Assembly (NCBI GenBank): GCA_002427165.1 | Contig: DIQB01000129.1 | Coordinates: 1-53,041 of the forward strand | Length of the DNA: 53,041 nucleotides | Direction: 5' to 3' | From: Firmicutes bacterium UBA5473 | GTDB taxonomy: Bacteria; Bacillota; DTU084 | Shown: positions 25,503 through 33,489 of the stretch, piece after piece | Layout of the letters: each line of letters starts with the position of its first letter | How positions within the stretch are numbered: position 1 is the stretch's first letter | Made by a program: the position numbers and the translations under genes | Notes under the pieces: generated by a model | Told to the model about the DNA's origin: nothing | Seen by the model: the letters and a program-made list of their open reading frames with translations, nothing else | Databases searched by the model: none

Positions 25503-26588
25503 ATGAGTAAGCAAATTACGAGCGAAATGGTTGCTAAAAAAGCTGGCGTATCAAGGGCGACAGTCTCACTTATTCTGAATGGCCACCTTAACAGAGTGGG
25601 TGATGAAACTCGCAAAAGAGTTTTAAAAGTTATGGATGAGCTTGAATATAGACCTAACTTGCTAGCTAGAACAATGAAAACCAAACGTTCTCAAATAATA
25701 GGAATTATCGTTGAAGGTATTGCTGAAGGATGGTTTACCAAAATCTTTTTTGGAGCTGAAGAGGAATTACGCAAAAAAGGTTATCAGCTTCTATTATCTA
25801 GTCTTCTTTTTCAAAAAAGCTCAGATAAAAATTTATGTGATGCTGTTGAATTATTACTCTCAAGGCAGGTTGATGGAATAATCCTTATTACGAGCTCCAT
25901 AGATAGAGAAATCACACCACTGAAAAGTATTATTAGTTCAGAAATACCATTGATCTTGGTAAATTTTTATCCAACAAAGGAAGTTCAAGTACCAAAAATT
26001 TACCTTGACTATGTGGAAGCTGGGAAAATTTCAATACAGCATTTTCATTCTCTAGGGAAAAGGAAAATTGCATATATTGGCACAGATAATCTGGCAAACC
26101 TGAGCTCGAATATGCGCAAAGAGGTGTTAAGAGGCTATAAAAAGGGCTTAAAAGAATTTGGTTTACCCTATATTCCGGAGTTTATAAAAATAAAAGAGGT
26201 AAATATTGACAGTTCTCCTCGCGAAAGATTAAAGTTTTCGAAGGGGAGACTAAGTTGTGAGATGGGCAAGAAAGCTATGGAAGAAATCCTTACCTTATCT
26301 GAACGACCAGATGCTGTTTATTGCATGCATGATCATATAGCTTATGGCGCAATAGCTGCTATACAAGCGGAGGGTTTGAAGATTCCAGAAGAAGTAGCAG
26401 TAATTGGTAATAACAATTTAGAACCCTCGGAATTTATAGTTCCAGGTTTGACTAGTATTGATATGCAATTAGATAGATGTGGATATTTAGCAGCAAGATC
26501 TATGTTGAAGTTACTTGAGGGTGAAGAAGTAGAAATGGAAGTATTAGGCCCGGTTTCTTTAGTGGTTCGTTCGTCTACTGTGATTTAG
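25503..26588 (+). CDS. LacI/GalR-family transcriptional regulator
   Basis: A 361-residue repressor-type regulator. The N-terminal helix-turn-helix and hinge are textbook: SEMVAKKAGVSRATVSLILNG (about 7-27), then RKRVLKVMDELEYRPNLLARTM. The remaining 300 residues form the periplasmic-binding-protein-like effector domain, with IIGIIVEGI, VDGIILITSS, KRKIAYIG, PDAVYCMHDHIAYGAIAA and VAVIGNN. It should bind a sugar or sugar phosphate. The ribosome site is weak (GGTG, 7 bases upstream). The palindrome immediately upstream suggests autoregulation, and the same motif before the isomerase gene suggests that gene is a target. Confidence 0.92.
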   Translation: MSKQITSEMVAKKAGVSRATVSLILNGHLNRVGDETRKRVLKVMDELEYRPNLLARTMKTKRSQIIGIIVEGIAEGWFTKIFFGAEEELRKKGYQLLLSSLLFQKSSDKNLCDAVELLLSRQVDGIILITSSIDREITPLKSIISSEIPLILVNFYPTKEVQVPKIYLDYVEAGKISIQHFHSLGKRKIAYIGTDNLANLSSNMRKEVLRGYKKGLKEFGLPYIPEFIKIKEVNIDSSPRERLKFSKGRLSCEMGKKAMEEILTLSERPDAVYCMHDHIAYGAIAAIQAEGLKIPEEVAVIGNNNLEPSEFIVPGLTSIDMQLDRCGYLAARSMLKLLEGEEVEMEVLGPVSLVVRSSTVI

Positions 26589-26649
26589 AGGAGAACTGTA
26601 ATTTTAATTTAGGATTTAAATTATATATTGCGATAAGGAGGATATTTTT

Positions 26650-28219
26650 TTATAAAAACGGGAGCGATAATCTTGCATTCTCGATGTTTTTACCCCCGTT
26701 TGGTAAGTCAATCTCGATTAAACCAATCTTATTTAATTCATTTAGTATTTTACAAGCTGATTTGTTTACTTTTTTCCCTTGAGCAATGTATTCGATTGCG
26801 ATTGTTACGAAGTAGGCTAAAACACAAATATAAATATGACCTTTTACTCTTTCTTCTTTTCAATGATACATCGGCCTAATATCTATGTTGTTTTTTATAG
26901 TCCGAAATGCGGTTTCCATTGCATTGAGATCTTTAAAAATCTTGACTAGTTTTTCACCTTCGAAATCAGGATGATCAGTCTGGATAACAAAAGTACCATC
27001 TAATCGTTTGTCTGATTCAATCTTAGTTTCATCAGTGGTATATTCCAACACAAATCCCAAAGGGCAATTTAAATCATCTTTGGTGTTTACCTTAAAATAA
27101 TTTCCGGTTTTTTTGCTTTTCAAGATACCTCCTACTTTTTTAAGGATATCTTCCTTTGTTTTAAGCCGTTTTTGTTTACCTTTGATTAATGATGCGTTTA
27201 ATGCTTCAAGTTGCTCACAAATATCTTTTATACTTTGCTTTCTAAATTCTGTGTCTTCAGTTCGCTTTTCGGTATTCAAGTATCTAGCATTTGATTTTCA
27301 TTAATGTCTATACATCTCAAGTACTTCTTGCTCCAGGCCCGGGGGATTGTCATAATATATTGTTGCTTTTCTTCGAGAATAGCATCGATGTTCTTTTTGC
27401 TCAACATGCCTCTATCTCCCACAAAAATAAACTCCTCAATGGGGTAGTTAGCCCTGATTTCCTTGATAATATCAGAAACGGTTGTTTTATCAGCCGGTGA
27501 ACCTGGGTAAATATTACACTTTATAGGAAAACTCTGGTGTCGTTACAAGACCTATCACTAGTTGTTCGCGATCTTTTCGATGGTCGCGGGAATAGCCATA
27601 TTCCGCTCAAAATACATTTGTGGCTTTCAAAATAACTGCTGGTTATATCGTAATAAAGTTCTTGCATGTTCTGTTGAAAAAGTGATTGGGCCCATGTATA
27701 AAGGCTTGGTTCAACCAAAGAAAAATTATCCGTAAGAACCTCTAGAGAACGATAAATAGTTCGGAGATCATGTTCGGTTTTCCCTTCGCCTAAGAAGTGT
27801 GAAATAGGAGTTCCGTCTAGCCACTCAGTAAGGGCTAGTTTACTATCGGGTTGAATAATTCGTTGGAAAATCATGGCATTAATACATTTCAGAGCAGTAG
27901 GAACTGAAATATGGTCATCATTAGAAACAAAGGAGTCTCTAAATGTCGGGAACATGTCTAGATATTCAAAGATACTATTGATAAGATAGAAGGATCCGTA
28001 TGGCACAGCACTAGGAAATTCTACTTTATTGAGGTTGGTAAAGGAGTCAAAGTCTTTGGAATAAACGATTTTAAGCTTTTCAGCAGTCTCTTTGCCTACA
28101 CTGCCAAAATAATTAATTCTTCTATGTTTGACCTTGCCATCTTCGCGGTATGCTTCGACTAATTCGGCATAGTAATAAATCTTTTCACCTTTTGTACGTG
28201 GTGTAACTTTTACGAACAA
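26650..28219 (-). pseudogene. Broken IS1634-type transposase
   Basis: Read on the minus strand from TTG 28219 (AGGAGGA ribosome site upstream), this spans about 520 codons, the usual size of IS1634-family transposases. The N-terminal part (28219 to about 27600) is intact: FVKVTPRTKGEKIYYYAELV, PTALKCINAMIFQRI and LYYDITSSYFES. The frame then shifts; the middle part (about 27600-27290) contains FIFVGDRGMLSKKNID, the second acidic motif of the DDE domain. A second frame change near 27290 leads to the third part, ending IKNNIDIRPMYH. An in-frame TGA there replaces the expected tryptophan, and the frame continues to a TAA at 26650-26652. I could not identify terminal inverted repeats; the upstream end abuts a gene fragment at 28236. 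Confidence 0.85.
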
Positions 28220-28235
28220 TGCTATCTCCTCCTGA

Positions 28236-28605
28236 TTGGCAGAGGGCTTTCAGTTGGCAGCCGGCCCTCAGGGTCCAATAGTGCTTTCAGGCCGGGATGT
28301 GCGCAAGCTTCAACTTGCCAAAGGAGCGATCAGAGCAGGCATTGAGATTCTGCTTTCGGTGGGAGGCGTGGATTACCAAGAGCTGGATGAGATTATCCTG
28401 GCTGGAGCTTTTGGCAGCTTCCTCAGAAGGGAGAGTGCGCTGAAAATGGGGCTTTTGCCTCCAGTGGAGCCGGAGAAAGTGCAGAGCGTAGGCAATACTG
28501 CAGGAGAAGGAGCAAGCAGAGGAGCTGGCACAAAAGCTTGAGTATATAGAGCTTGCCGGTAGGGCTGATTCTCAGGAACGTTTCATGGAGGGGATGCTTT
28601 TTTAA
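28236..28605 (+). pseudogene. 3' fragment of a second RamA-like ASKHA gene
   Basis: This piece repeats the last 400 bases of the intact gene at 40742-42280. It encodes GPQGPIVLSGRDVRKLQLAK and DEIILAGAFGSFL, matching the intact protein with a few substitutions. It then loses a short segment with a frame change after NTAGEG, and recovers the frame as KLEYIELAGR and ERFMEGMLF with a TAA at 28603-28605. The 5' three quarters are missing, and the cut lies within about 15 bases of the IS1634-type transposase start. It is visibly GC-richer than the surrounding DNA, like the region holding the intact gene. Confidence 0.88.
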
Positions 28606-28685
28606 TACAAAACAAGTTTAAACTTCATAAAATTTTTTGTTAAGAAGGAAGGATTTTTATAGCAAACGTGGAATTATATATTTAG

Positions 28686-28697
28686 TTACACGTGTTA
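28686..28697. promoter_or_regulatory. Second LacI-type palindrome
   Basis: TTACACGTGTTA shares 11 of 12 bases with the operator candidate at 25473 and keeps the perfect ACACGTGT core. It lies about 700 bases upstream of the isomerase gene, so the promoter it controls is either distant or belonged to a gene now lost from this stretch. Confidence 0.5.
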
Positions 28698-29342
28698 CTA
28701 GGCGGCTAGGTATAGTAAAGATTCTATGAAAAAGATCAATTTAGAAAGGGAGGTCAGGAGTTTAAAGGACAGTGGGCGATTACATGGAATGGAAATGTTT
28801 TAATAATAAAGAGAAAAGCTTATCACCTCGTTAAATAACATTTTTCACGGTAACATTTTGGAGACTTGTTTAAAAAAGATGTTCAGGATAAGGTAAGTAA
28901 AAAAATATAAAGCAGACAAAGATCATTACACTGGCATTAACTTTATTTATGCACATTTTAAAACATGTATAACGAACATATGAATAATCACCCTTGGTTA
29001 TCAGCAAATAAGAAGCATTATAACATATCTTGTGGATATAAAATATGATGTGCGGCTTGATAACCCTGAAAAGGAATTGTTAACTCATCCCCGAACAAGG
29101 TGGGGGTAAGATAAGTATTCTTGTACCTGGGACCTAGCCAGATATTGTTTTAATTGTTTTAGTTCTTTTTTTAGGGGAGATGGGTTTGACCGATAACTAT
29201 CTTTCAATATTGAGAACCATTTAAAGCTGAATAAAGCTTAGTTGGATTAAAAGGGAGAACAGTTATACAGAGATTAGCCGAAAACCCCGCCAGCTTGCTA
29301 CGGGGGATGAAGGTGTCACTTCTTGTGGCATGGAGAGCGTCA

Positions 29343-29379
29343 AGATTGCCTTGAAGGCGGGGCCCCTCCAAGGCAATCT
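29343..29379 (+). promoter_or_regulatory. Stem-loop directly ahead of the isomerase ribosome site
   Basis: AGATTGCCTTG (29343-29353) pairs perfectly with CAAGGCAATCT (29369-29379); GGGGCCCC inside strengthens the stem. It ends 11 bases before the AAGGAG ribosome site. It could act as an attenuator, a 5' mRNA stabiliser or a processed end. It is followed by an A-run rather than a T-run, so it is not a plus-strand terminator. Confidence 0.5.
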
Positions 29380-29405
29380 CAAAAAATTATAAGGAGATGG
29401 TTTTA

Positions 29406-30164
29406 TTGTCGTCTATAGCAGCACAACTATATACCGTACATGATTTTATGCAAACTCCAGCAGATATTGCCAAAAGTTTAAAAAAGGTTTCAAAGATAGG
29501 TTATAAAGCTGTACAGGTTTCTGGTTTAGGACCCATAGACACTAAAGAATTAAAAAGCATTCTAGATGGTGAGGGACTAAAGGTATGCGCTACTCATGTT
29601 AAATTCGATAAGCTGAAGGAAAATATTAATGAAGTTATAGAATATCAAAGGATTCTGGATTGCGATTTTGTGGCTATCGGAAGCATGCCTGAAGAATATC
29701 GAAATTTAGAAGGCTTCACGAGATTTGCTAAGGCTATCAATCCTATTGCAAAACATCTTAGTGAGGCAGGATTGGTTTTTGGTTATCACAACCATAGTTT
29801 TGAACTTCAAATATATGGTAACAAAACTGGACTGGAAATCTTCTTTGAAGCATGCGATCCTAAATATGTTACCGCTGAGTTTGATACACATTGGCTACAA
29901 AACGCTGGTGCAGATCCTATTGCTTGGATCAGGGAGTTTAGAGGTCGTGTTCCTGTAATTCATCTAAAAGATATGACTATAGTAGATAACGTCCCAATTA
30001 TGGCCGAAGTCGGGGAAGGCAATATGAACTGGCAGGGCATATTAGATGAATGTAGGAAATCCGGTACAAAGTGGTATGCAGTTGAACAAGATATATGTCG
30101 GCGCGATCCATTCGAAAGTTTAGCCATAAGCCTCAGAAATTTAAGAGGGATGGGATTAAAGTAG
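29406..30164 (+). CDS. Sugar phosphate isomerase/epimerase (TIM barrel)
   Basis: A 252-residue cytoplasmic protein of the AP-endonuclease-2-like xylose isomerase fold. TTG 29406 (SSIAAQLYTVHD) lies 9 bases after AAGGAG, whereas ATG 29397 directly abuts that site and cannot be used. Metal-site residues appear in the usual places: FGYHNHSFEL (about residues 122-131), VTAEFDTHWLQNAG, PVIHLKDM, and WYAVEQDICRRDPFES near the end. Members isomerise or epimerise sugars, inosose or keto-sugars; the substrate is open. It probably acts with the Gfo/Idh and MDR enzymes at 8340-10523. It may be regulated by the LacI protein at 25503. Confidence 0.87.
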   Translation: MSSIAAQLYTVHDFMQTPADIAKSLKKVSKIGYKAVQVSGLGPIDTKELKSILDGEGLKVCATHVKFDKLKENINEVIEYQRILDCDFVAIGSMPEEYRNLEGFTRFAKAINPIAKHLSEAGLVFGYHNHSFELQIYGNKTGLEIFFEACDPKYVTAEFDTHWLQNAGADPIAWIREFRGRVPVIHLKDMTIVDNVPIMAEVGEGNMNWQGILDECRKSGTKWYAVEQDICRRDPFESLAISLRNLRGMGLK

Positions 30165-30297
30165 CGCTGAGCATTCTATTTGTATCCAATGTGGGTGGAT
30201 TATGTATCGTAATAAGAATAATGGTTTTGAACTCAACTTTCGCAGCCTGAAATAGTGCTCCAAAGCGCGTAGAGACTGTTATTATAAGGGATTTCGA

Positions 30298-30840
30298 ATG
30301 CTGACTCTAGGCTGGTCTGACGGACATAGTTTTATTCCAGTTGATTTTGCGCTGCTTAGTTCGATTAAATCCCAATTAAACGGTATGGTAGCTAAAATTG
30401 ATAAAAGAACCTCTGGTTATAAAAGACGCGTAGAGTCCCTGCTTCCTGCTCCTACACTTGTTCCCGATATGGTCGATCGCGCTTTGTCAGCTGGAATTAG
30501 AGCTTTATATGTACTAAAGGATAGCTGGTTTACTCATGCGCCGCTAATAAGAGCTATTAAACAAAAAGGGCTAGATGTCATTGGCATGGTGAAAGCTGAC
30601 AACAAACGTTATCATGGTGGAGAAAACCGATTATCTTTAAACGAGCTATATTTTGCTGCTACAAGGGTTCAGGAAAAGAATAAGAACATAATCCGTTCCA
30701 TTCGGACTCAACTTTCGCCAGGAATTCCTGTACATATTGTTTTTGTCCGTCATCGCACAAATAAAAAGGACTGGGTAGCAATCCTATTAACTGATTTAAT
30801 CTTAACCGTAGAAGAAATAATCAGATCTATAGCATTCGTT
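30298..30840 (+). pseudogene. Internal fragment of an IS4-type transposase
   Basis: About 180 codons of the central DDE domain of a Bacillota IS4-type transposase: MLTLGWSDGHSFIPVDFALL, IDKRTSGYKRRVESL, ALYVLKDSWFTHAPLIRAIK, VHIVFVRHRTNKKDWVAILL and a last TVEEIIRS. The expected N-terminal third is missing, and the frame leaves the family after EEIIRS, where YGKRWDIEVFFK would be expected. There the sequence joins a different mobile-element end carrying repeated CGGCATTTT motifs. No functional product is likely. Confidence 0.82.
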
Positions 30841-30854
30841 GGGATAAAATACCG

Positions 30855-30953
30855 ATATCGGCATTTTGTCCCTTATGCTGATATTCCAGTTATGCCGACA
30901 TTTTAATGAAGTTCCAATGTCTGCGTTCCATACGTATTAAATATCGGCATTTT
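30855..30953 (+). repeat. Repeated CGGCATTTT motifs at a mobile-element end
   Basis: ATATCGGCATTTT occurs at 30855-30867 and again at 30941-30953, and a related TATGCCGACATTTT lies between them at 30891-30904. They sit just ahead of the recombinase remnant at 30992 and are probably binding or crossover sites of that element. Confidence 0.5.
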
Positions 30954-30980
30954 CTGTTATGATGAGAAAAATCATAACAG
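30954..30980 (+). promoter_or_regulatory. Inverted repeat over the recombinase leader
   Basis: CTGTTATGAT and ATCATAACAG pair perfectly (10 bp) around a 7-base GAGAAAA loop. The right arm runs directly into the GGAGGTG ribosome site, so the structure may control translation or be a recombinase binding site. Confidence 0.5.
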
Positions 30981-30991
30981 GAGGTGCCACT

Positions 30992-31242
30992 ATGGAACGA
31001 ACAATTTAAAATGTTATTGACGGCCTGATTCTGCAGATTAAAGAGTACGGGGCCACCTTGCCGAGTGGCTGGGGCACAGCAGACTTGAAACGACTAGAAT
31101 TAACGCATCAGCTACGACAGAAAGGAAGCGCAAAGCAGCCGAAAAGTTGGCACTCGATGAGAAATCCGTCTTCAAGAATGATGTGCCGTTTAAGTATGCT
31201 GATAATGATGAAATGTTGAAACGTCTTTGTGGACTGAAATAA
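30992..31242 (+). pseudogene. Tyrosine recombinase remnant with internal deletion
   Basis: ATG 30992 follows a strong GGAGGTG site but meets an in-frame TAA after five codons (MERTI, then stop); the frame then continues NVIDGLILQIKEYG. About 50 bases on, the frame changes and reads HLAEWLGHSRLETTRINAS-type sequence. That is the conserved box of tyrosine recombinases with the catalytic HxxR-like region and the segment just before the active tyrosine. The tail ERKRKAAEKLALDEKS ends at TAA 31240-31242. The start and the end of an integrase are present and the middle is deleted. Confidence 0.72.
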
Positions 31243-31530
31243 TTATCCCGATAAATATCAAGGGCATTGTGAAAAGGAGTGTTTCCGTAGCTGCCCATCG
31301 TAAAACCTGTTCGCCACTTTGCAAGTAAACATCTTACCAAGGCCTTCGTGAATACTTGCAGCTCCTAGTCTTCGTGCTATGTACGCTATGTCTTTGAGCT
31401 TTGATTCCAAGGCCCTATTGGAAAAGGTTATGGTCGCTTACCCCAAATTTTAAAGATCACGTTATGAGGGCGCCTCTATCTTAGCGCCCTCGCTATTCCC
31501 GAATCTTTGTACCGCAAACACTTTGATAAG
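31243..31530 (+). other. Boundary stretch with an 8-bp hairpin
   Basis: No intact gene. GAGGGCGC (31466-31473) pairs with GCGCCCTC (31484-31491), 40 bases beyond the 3' end of the minus-strand esterase gene, so it may terminate that transcript although it lacks a U-run. From here rightwards the DNA becomes GC-richer and genes are closely packed. Confidence 0.5.
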
Positions 31531-32307
31531 CTACTCCCTATTTATAAAACCTAATGATCCCAACCATTTACCACATAACTCTGTCCAGCTTGCCTCAAGC
31601 CCTTCTCCCAAACCTAAACCATGTCTTCCCTCAGGATAGATATGAAGAGCAAAAGGAACCTTCTTTTCCCGCAGCGCCCGTGCAAACAGAAGACTATTTT
31701 CCACAGGCACCGCCTCGTCATCTGCAGTATGCCAGATGAAACAGGGCGGTGTCTCTTTTGTTACCGAGTTTTCTAAAGATAACCTTTCCCTAAGATCCTC
31801 TGAAGGCTCCCCACCCAAAAGATTCACCATAGACCCTCGGTGCCCGTAAGGCCCAAAAGAGATCACAGGATAGCACAAAATCATAGCATCAGGCCGGGAA
31901 GAACACCTTTCAATAGGATCTTTTGCCGTGGAATCACCTGAGGTGAAAAACGTACCAGCCGAGGCCGCCAAGTGCCCACCTGCAGAAAAACCTAAAATCG
32001 CAATTTTATCAGGAAGAATATTAAACTCCGAAGCCTTCGCGCGCACAAGCTGAACCGCCCGCTGCGCATCTTCCAAAGGTGCCGGATGTTGCGCTAGTCT
32101 GTAGTGAAGCACGAAGGCAGAATAACCCAAACTATTTGCCCAGCGGGCAATAGGCTCACCTTCATGGGGCGCTAAATGCTCATAAGCTCCACCAGGGCAG
32201 ACGATTACCGCACCTCGTGGCTCCTCTGATTCTACTAAATACGGAATCAAGATCCCGGATTGCGTATTTTGGTTACTTACATTCAATTCAATTGGAGTTT
32301 GTCTCAC
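31531..32307 (-). CDS. Alpha/beta hydrolase, acetyl-esterase-like
   Basis: A 258-residue cytoplasmic esterase of the BD-FAE/xylan-esterase-like group. The oxyanion segment is CPGGAYEHLAPHEGEPIARW (PGG at 38-40). The nucleophile is Ser108 in GFSAGGHLA, the acid is Asp196 or Asp197 in WHTADDEAVPVENS, and the histidine is His229 in PEGRHGLGL. All three parts of the triad are therefore present. It starts at GTG 32307 with GAGAGGGG upstream. It probably deacetylates short imported oligosaccharides, complementing the secreted esterase at 3669. It stands alone on the minus strand and is divergent from the defence-like operon that begins at 32500; the 192-base gap must carry both promoters. Confidence 0.88.
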   Translation of the reverse strand: MRQTPIELNVSNQNTQSGILIPYLVESEEPRGAVIVCPGGAYEHLAPHEGEPIARWANSLGYSAFVLHYRLAQHPAPLEDAQRAVQLVRAKASEFNILPDKIAILGFSAGGHLAASAGTFFTSGDSTAKDPIERCSSRPDAMILCYPVISFGPYGHRGSMVNLLGGEPSEDLRERLSLENSVTKETPPCFIWHTADDEAVPVENSLLFARALREKKVPFALHIYPEGRHGLGLGEGLEASWTELCGKWLGSLGFINRE

Positions 32308-32499
32308 CGAAAAAGACCCCTCTCAAGATTGTTTAATACAATAATTCTTCAAAGGGTGGCTGCTTCCTGCTAATTGATTTTCACTTTGCAGGGTTTGTAG
32401 GGGCGAATAGAGAAATATAGAAGATACCAGGTTCTACCATTGTCAAAATCGGAGTGGGGGTGTGAGTAAAAATAATCACCACAAAAGAGGGGGAAAATT

Positions 32500-33489
32500 A
32501 TGATAATGGACGAAGAAATTTGGCGTGCGTACTTAGATTCACTCACAGAAAAAGAACTACGTAGCTTTGCCCGAAAGTTGGGCTTCAGGATCGATGGTTT
32601 TCGTAAAGATCACCAAAAAACACCCAGACCCGTCCTCATCAGTCACTTTGGAAAACATCCTGGTGTTGCAGCAATCATGCCAAGTTTGTTGTGGCTAAGG
32701 AAGAAAATGGAGGAGGAAACGGAAAATGAGGTTGAGGCAATTGAGGAACAACAGCAAGAACTCTTTGCAGAATACGGGGCAGTACCAATAATCGCAGCCT
32801 TAGCCTCAACTGAAGAAGATGAGCTTGTGGAGTTAGGAGAACTATGGTTCGACGCTTGGCTAGAGGAGAGCGAACAGCAAAAAGAAGAGGCAAAGGATCA
32901 AAAGGAGGAGAGCAAACTGGAAAGCCAAATTGTTGACCTCCAGGCTCAGATGAAGCAGCTTGAAAAGAAACTCAAGCGAGCGGAAAGAGATGAAAAGGAC
33001 TGGAAAAGCAAATATGAAACTTTAAAAACTAAAAACGAAAAAGATCGAGAACGTTGGAAGAAAAAAACAAACAGCTACGATGAGAAACTCGCGAAAAAAG
33101 AGGAGGAAGTCGCCCTATGGATAGAAAAATGCACACAACTGGAAGGTCAACTTGCGAAAATGGAGACAGAAAAAGCGAAACTGGAGCACGAATTAAATCA
33201 AAGCTGCCTCGAGATCCTAGTCGTAGGGACCCAGGAGCGACCAGGGGAGAGGAAACGCATCGGATCTGAACTTGTGAACCTGAGCTATATCGACAGCAAC
33301 AAACAAAATGGCCTCTCAGAGCTAGTTTTAGATAAAGATTACATCCTCCTTCAATCTGCAAGGCTATCGAATCCTTTGCGAGCTAACCTTTACACCTGGT
33401 GCCTGCGGGCAGGAAAACAGCCCCTGGAATTCTCAGGTGAAGAAGAACTAATGAAAAAACTAGAACGTGTTTTGGGGGCAGAAAAATGA
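32500..33489 (+). CDS. Coiled-coil protein with C-terminal DUF2325-like domain
   Basis: A 329-residue cytoplasmic protein and the first gene of a three-gene McrBC-like set. Residues 1-120 are helical and acidic. Residues about 122-235 are a long, very charged coiled coil (repeated K/E/Q heptads such as QMKQLEKKLKRAERDEKDWK). Residues about 238-325 form a small Rossmann-like domain: EILVVGTQERP, the spaced LVNLSYIDSN, then LDKDYILLQSARLSNPLRANLY and KQPLEFSG. That order of strands resembles DUF2325. Coiled coils partnered with McrB-like NTPases are known from CoCoNuT-type systems, but this domain combination is not one I recall there. ATG 32500 follows GAGGGGGA. The stop overlaps the next start (ATGA). 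A sensor or assembly role is inference. Confidence 0.78.
   Translation: MIMDEEIWRAYLDSLTEKELRSFARKLGFRIDGFRKDHQKTPRPVLISHFGKHPGVAAIMPSLLWLRKKMEEETENEVEAIEEQQQELFAEYGAVPIIAALASTEEDELVELGELWFDAWLEESEQQKEEAKDQKEESKLESQIVDLQAQMKQLEKKLKRAERDEKDWKSKYETLKTKNEKDRERWKKKTNSYDEKLAKKEEEVALWIEKCTQLEGQLAKMETEKAKLEHELNQSCLEILVVGTQERPGERKRIGSELVNLSYIDSNKQNGLSELVLDKDYILLQSARLSNPLRANLYTWCLRAGKQPLEFSGEEELMKKLERVLGAEK

Larger units (their letters stand above)
28606..29405 (+). other. 800-base intergenic stretch upstream of the isomerase
   Basis: No intact gene. It carries the operator candidate at 28686 and the hairpin at 29343. A short frame near 28762-28835 follows AGGGAGG but encodes nothing I recognise. The rest is AT-rich, with many stops in every frame. 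Confidence 0.5.

Noticed and set aside
30855..30953. A CRISPR-like array from repeated CGGCATTTT motifs
   Set aside because: Only three imperfect copies of about 13 bases with unequal spacing and no cas genes; they fit a mobile-element end.
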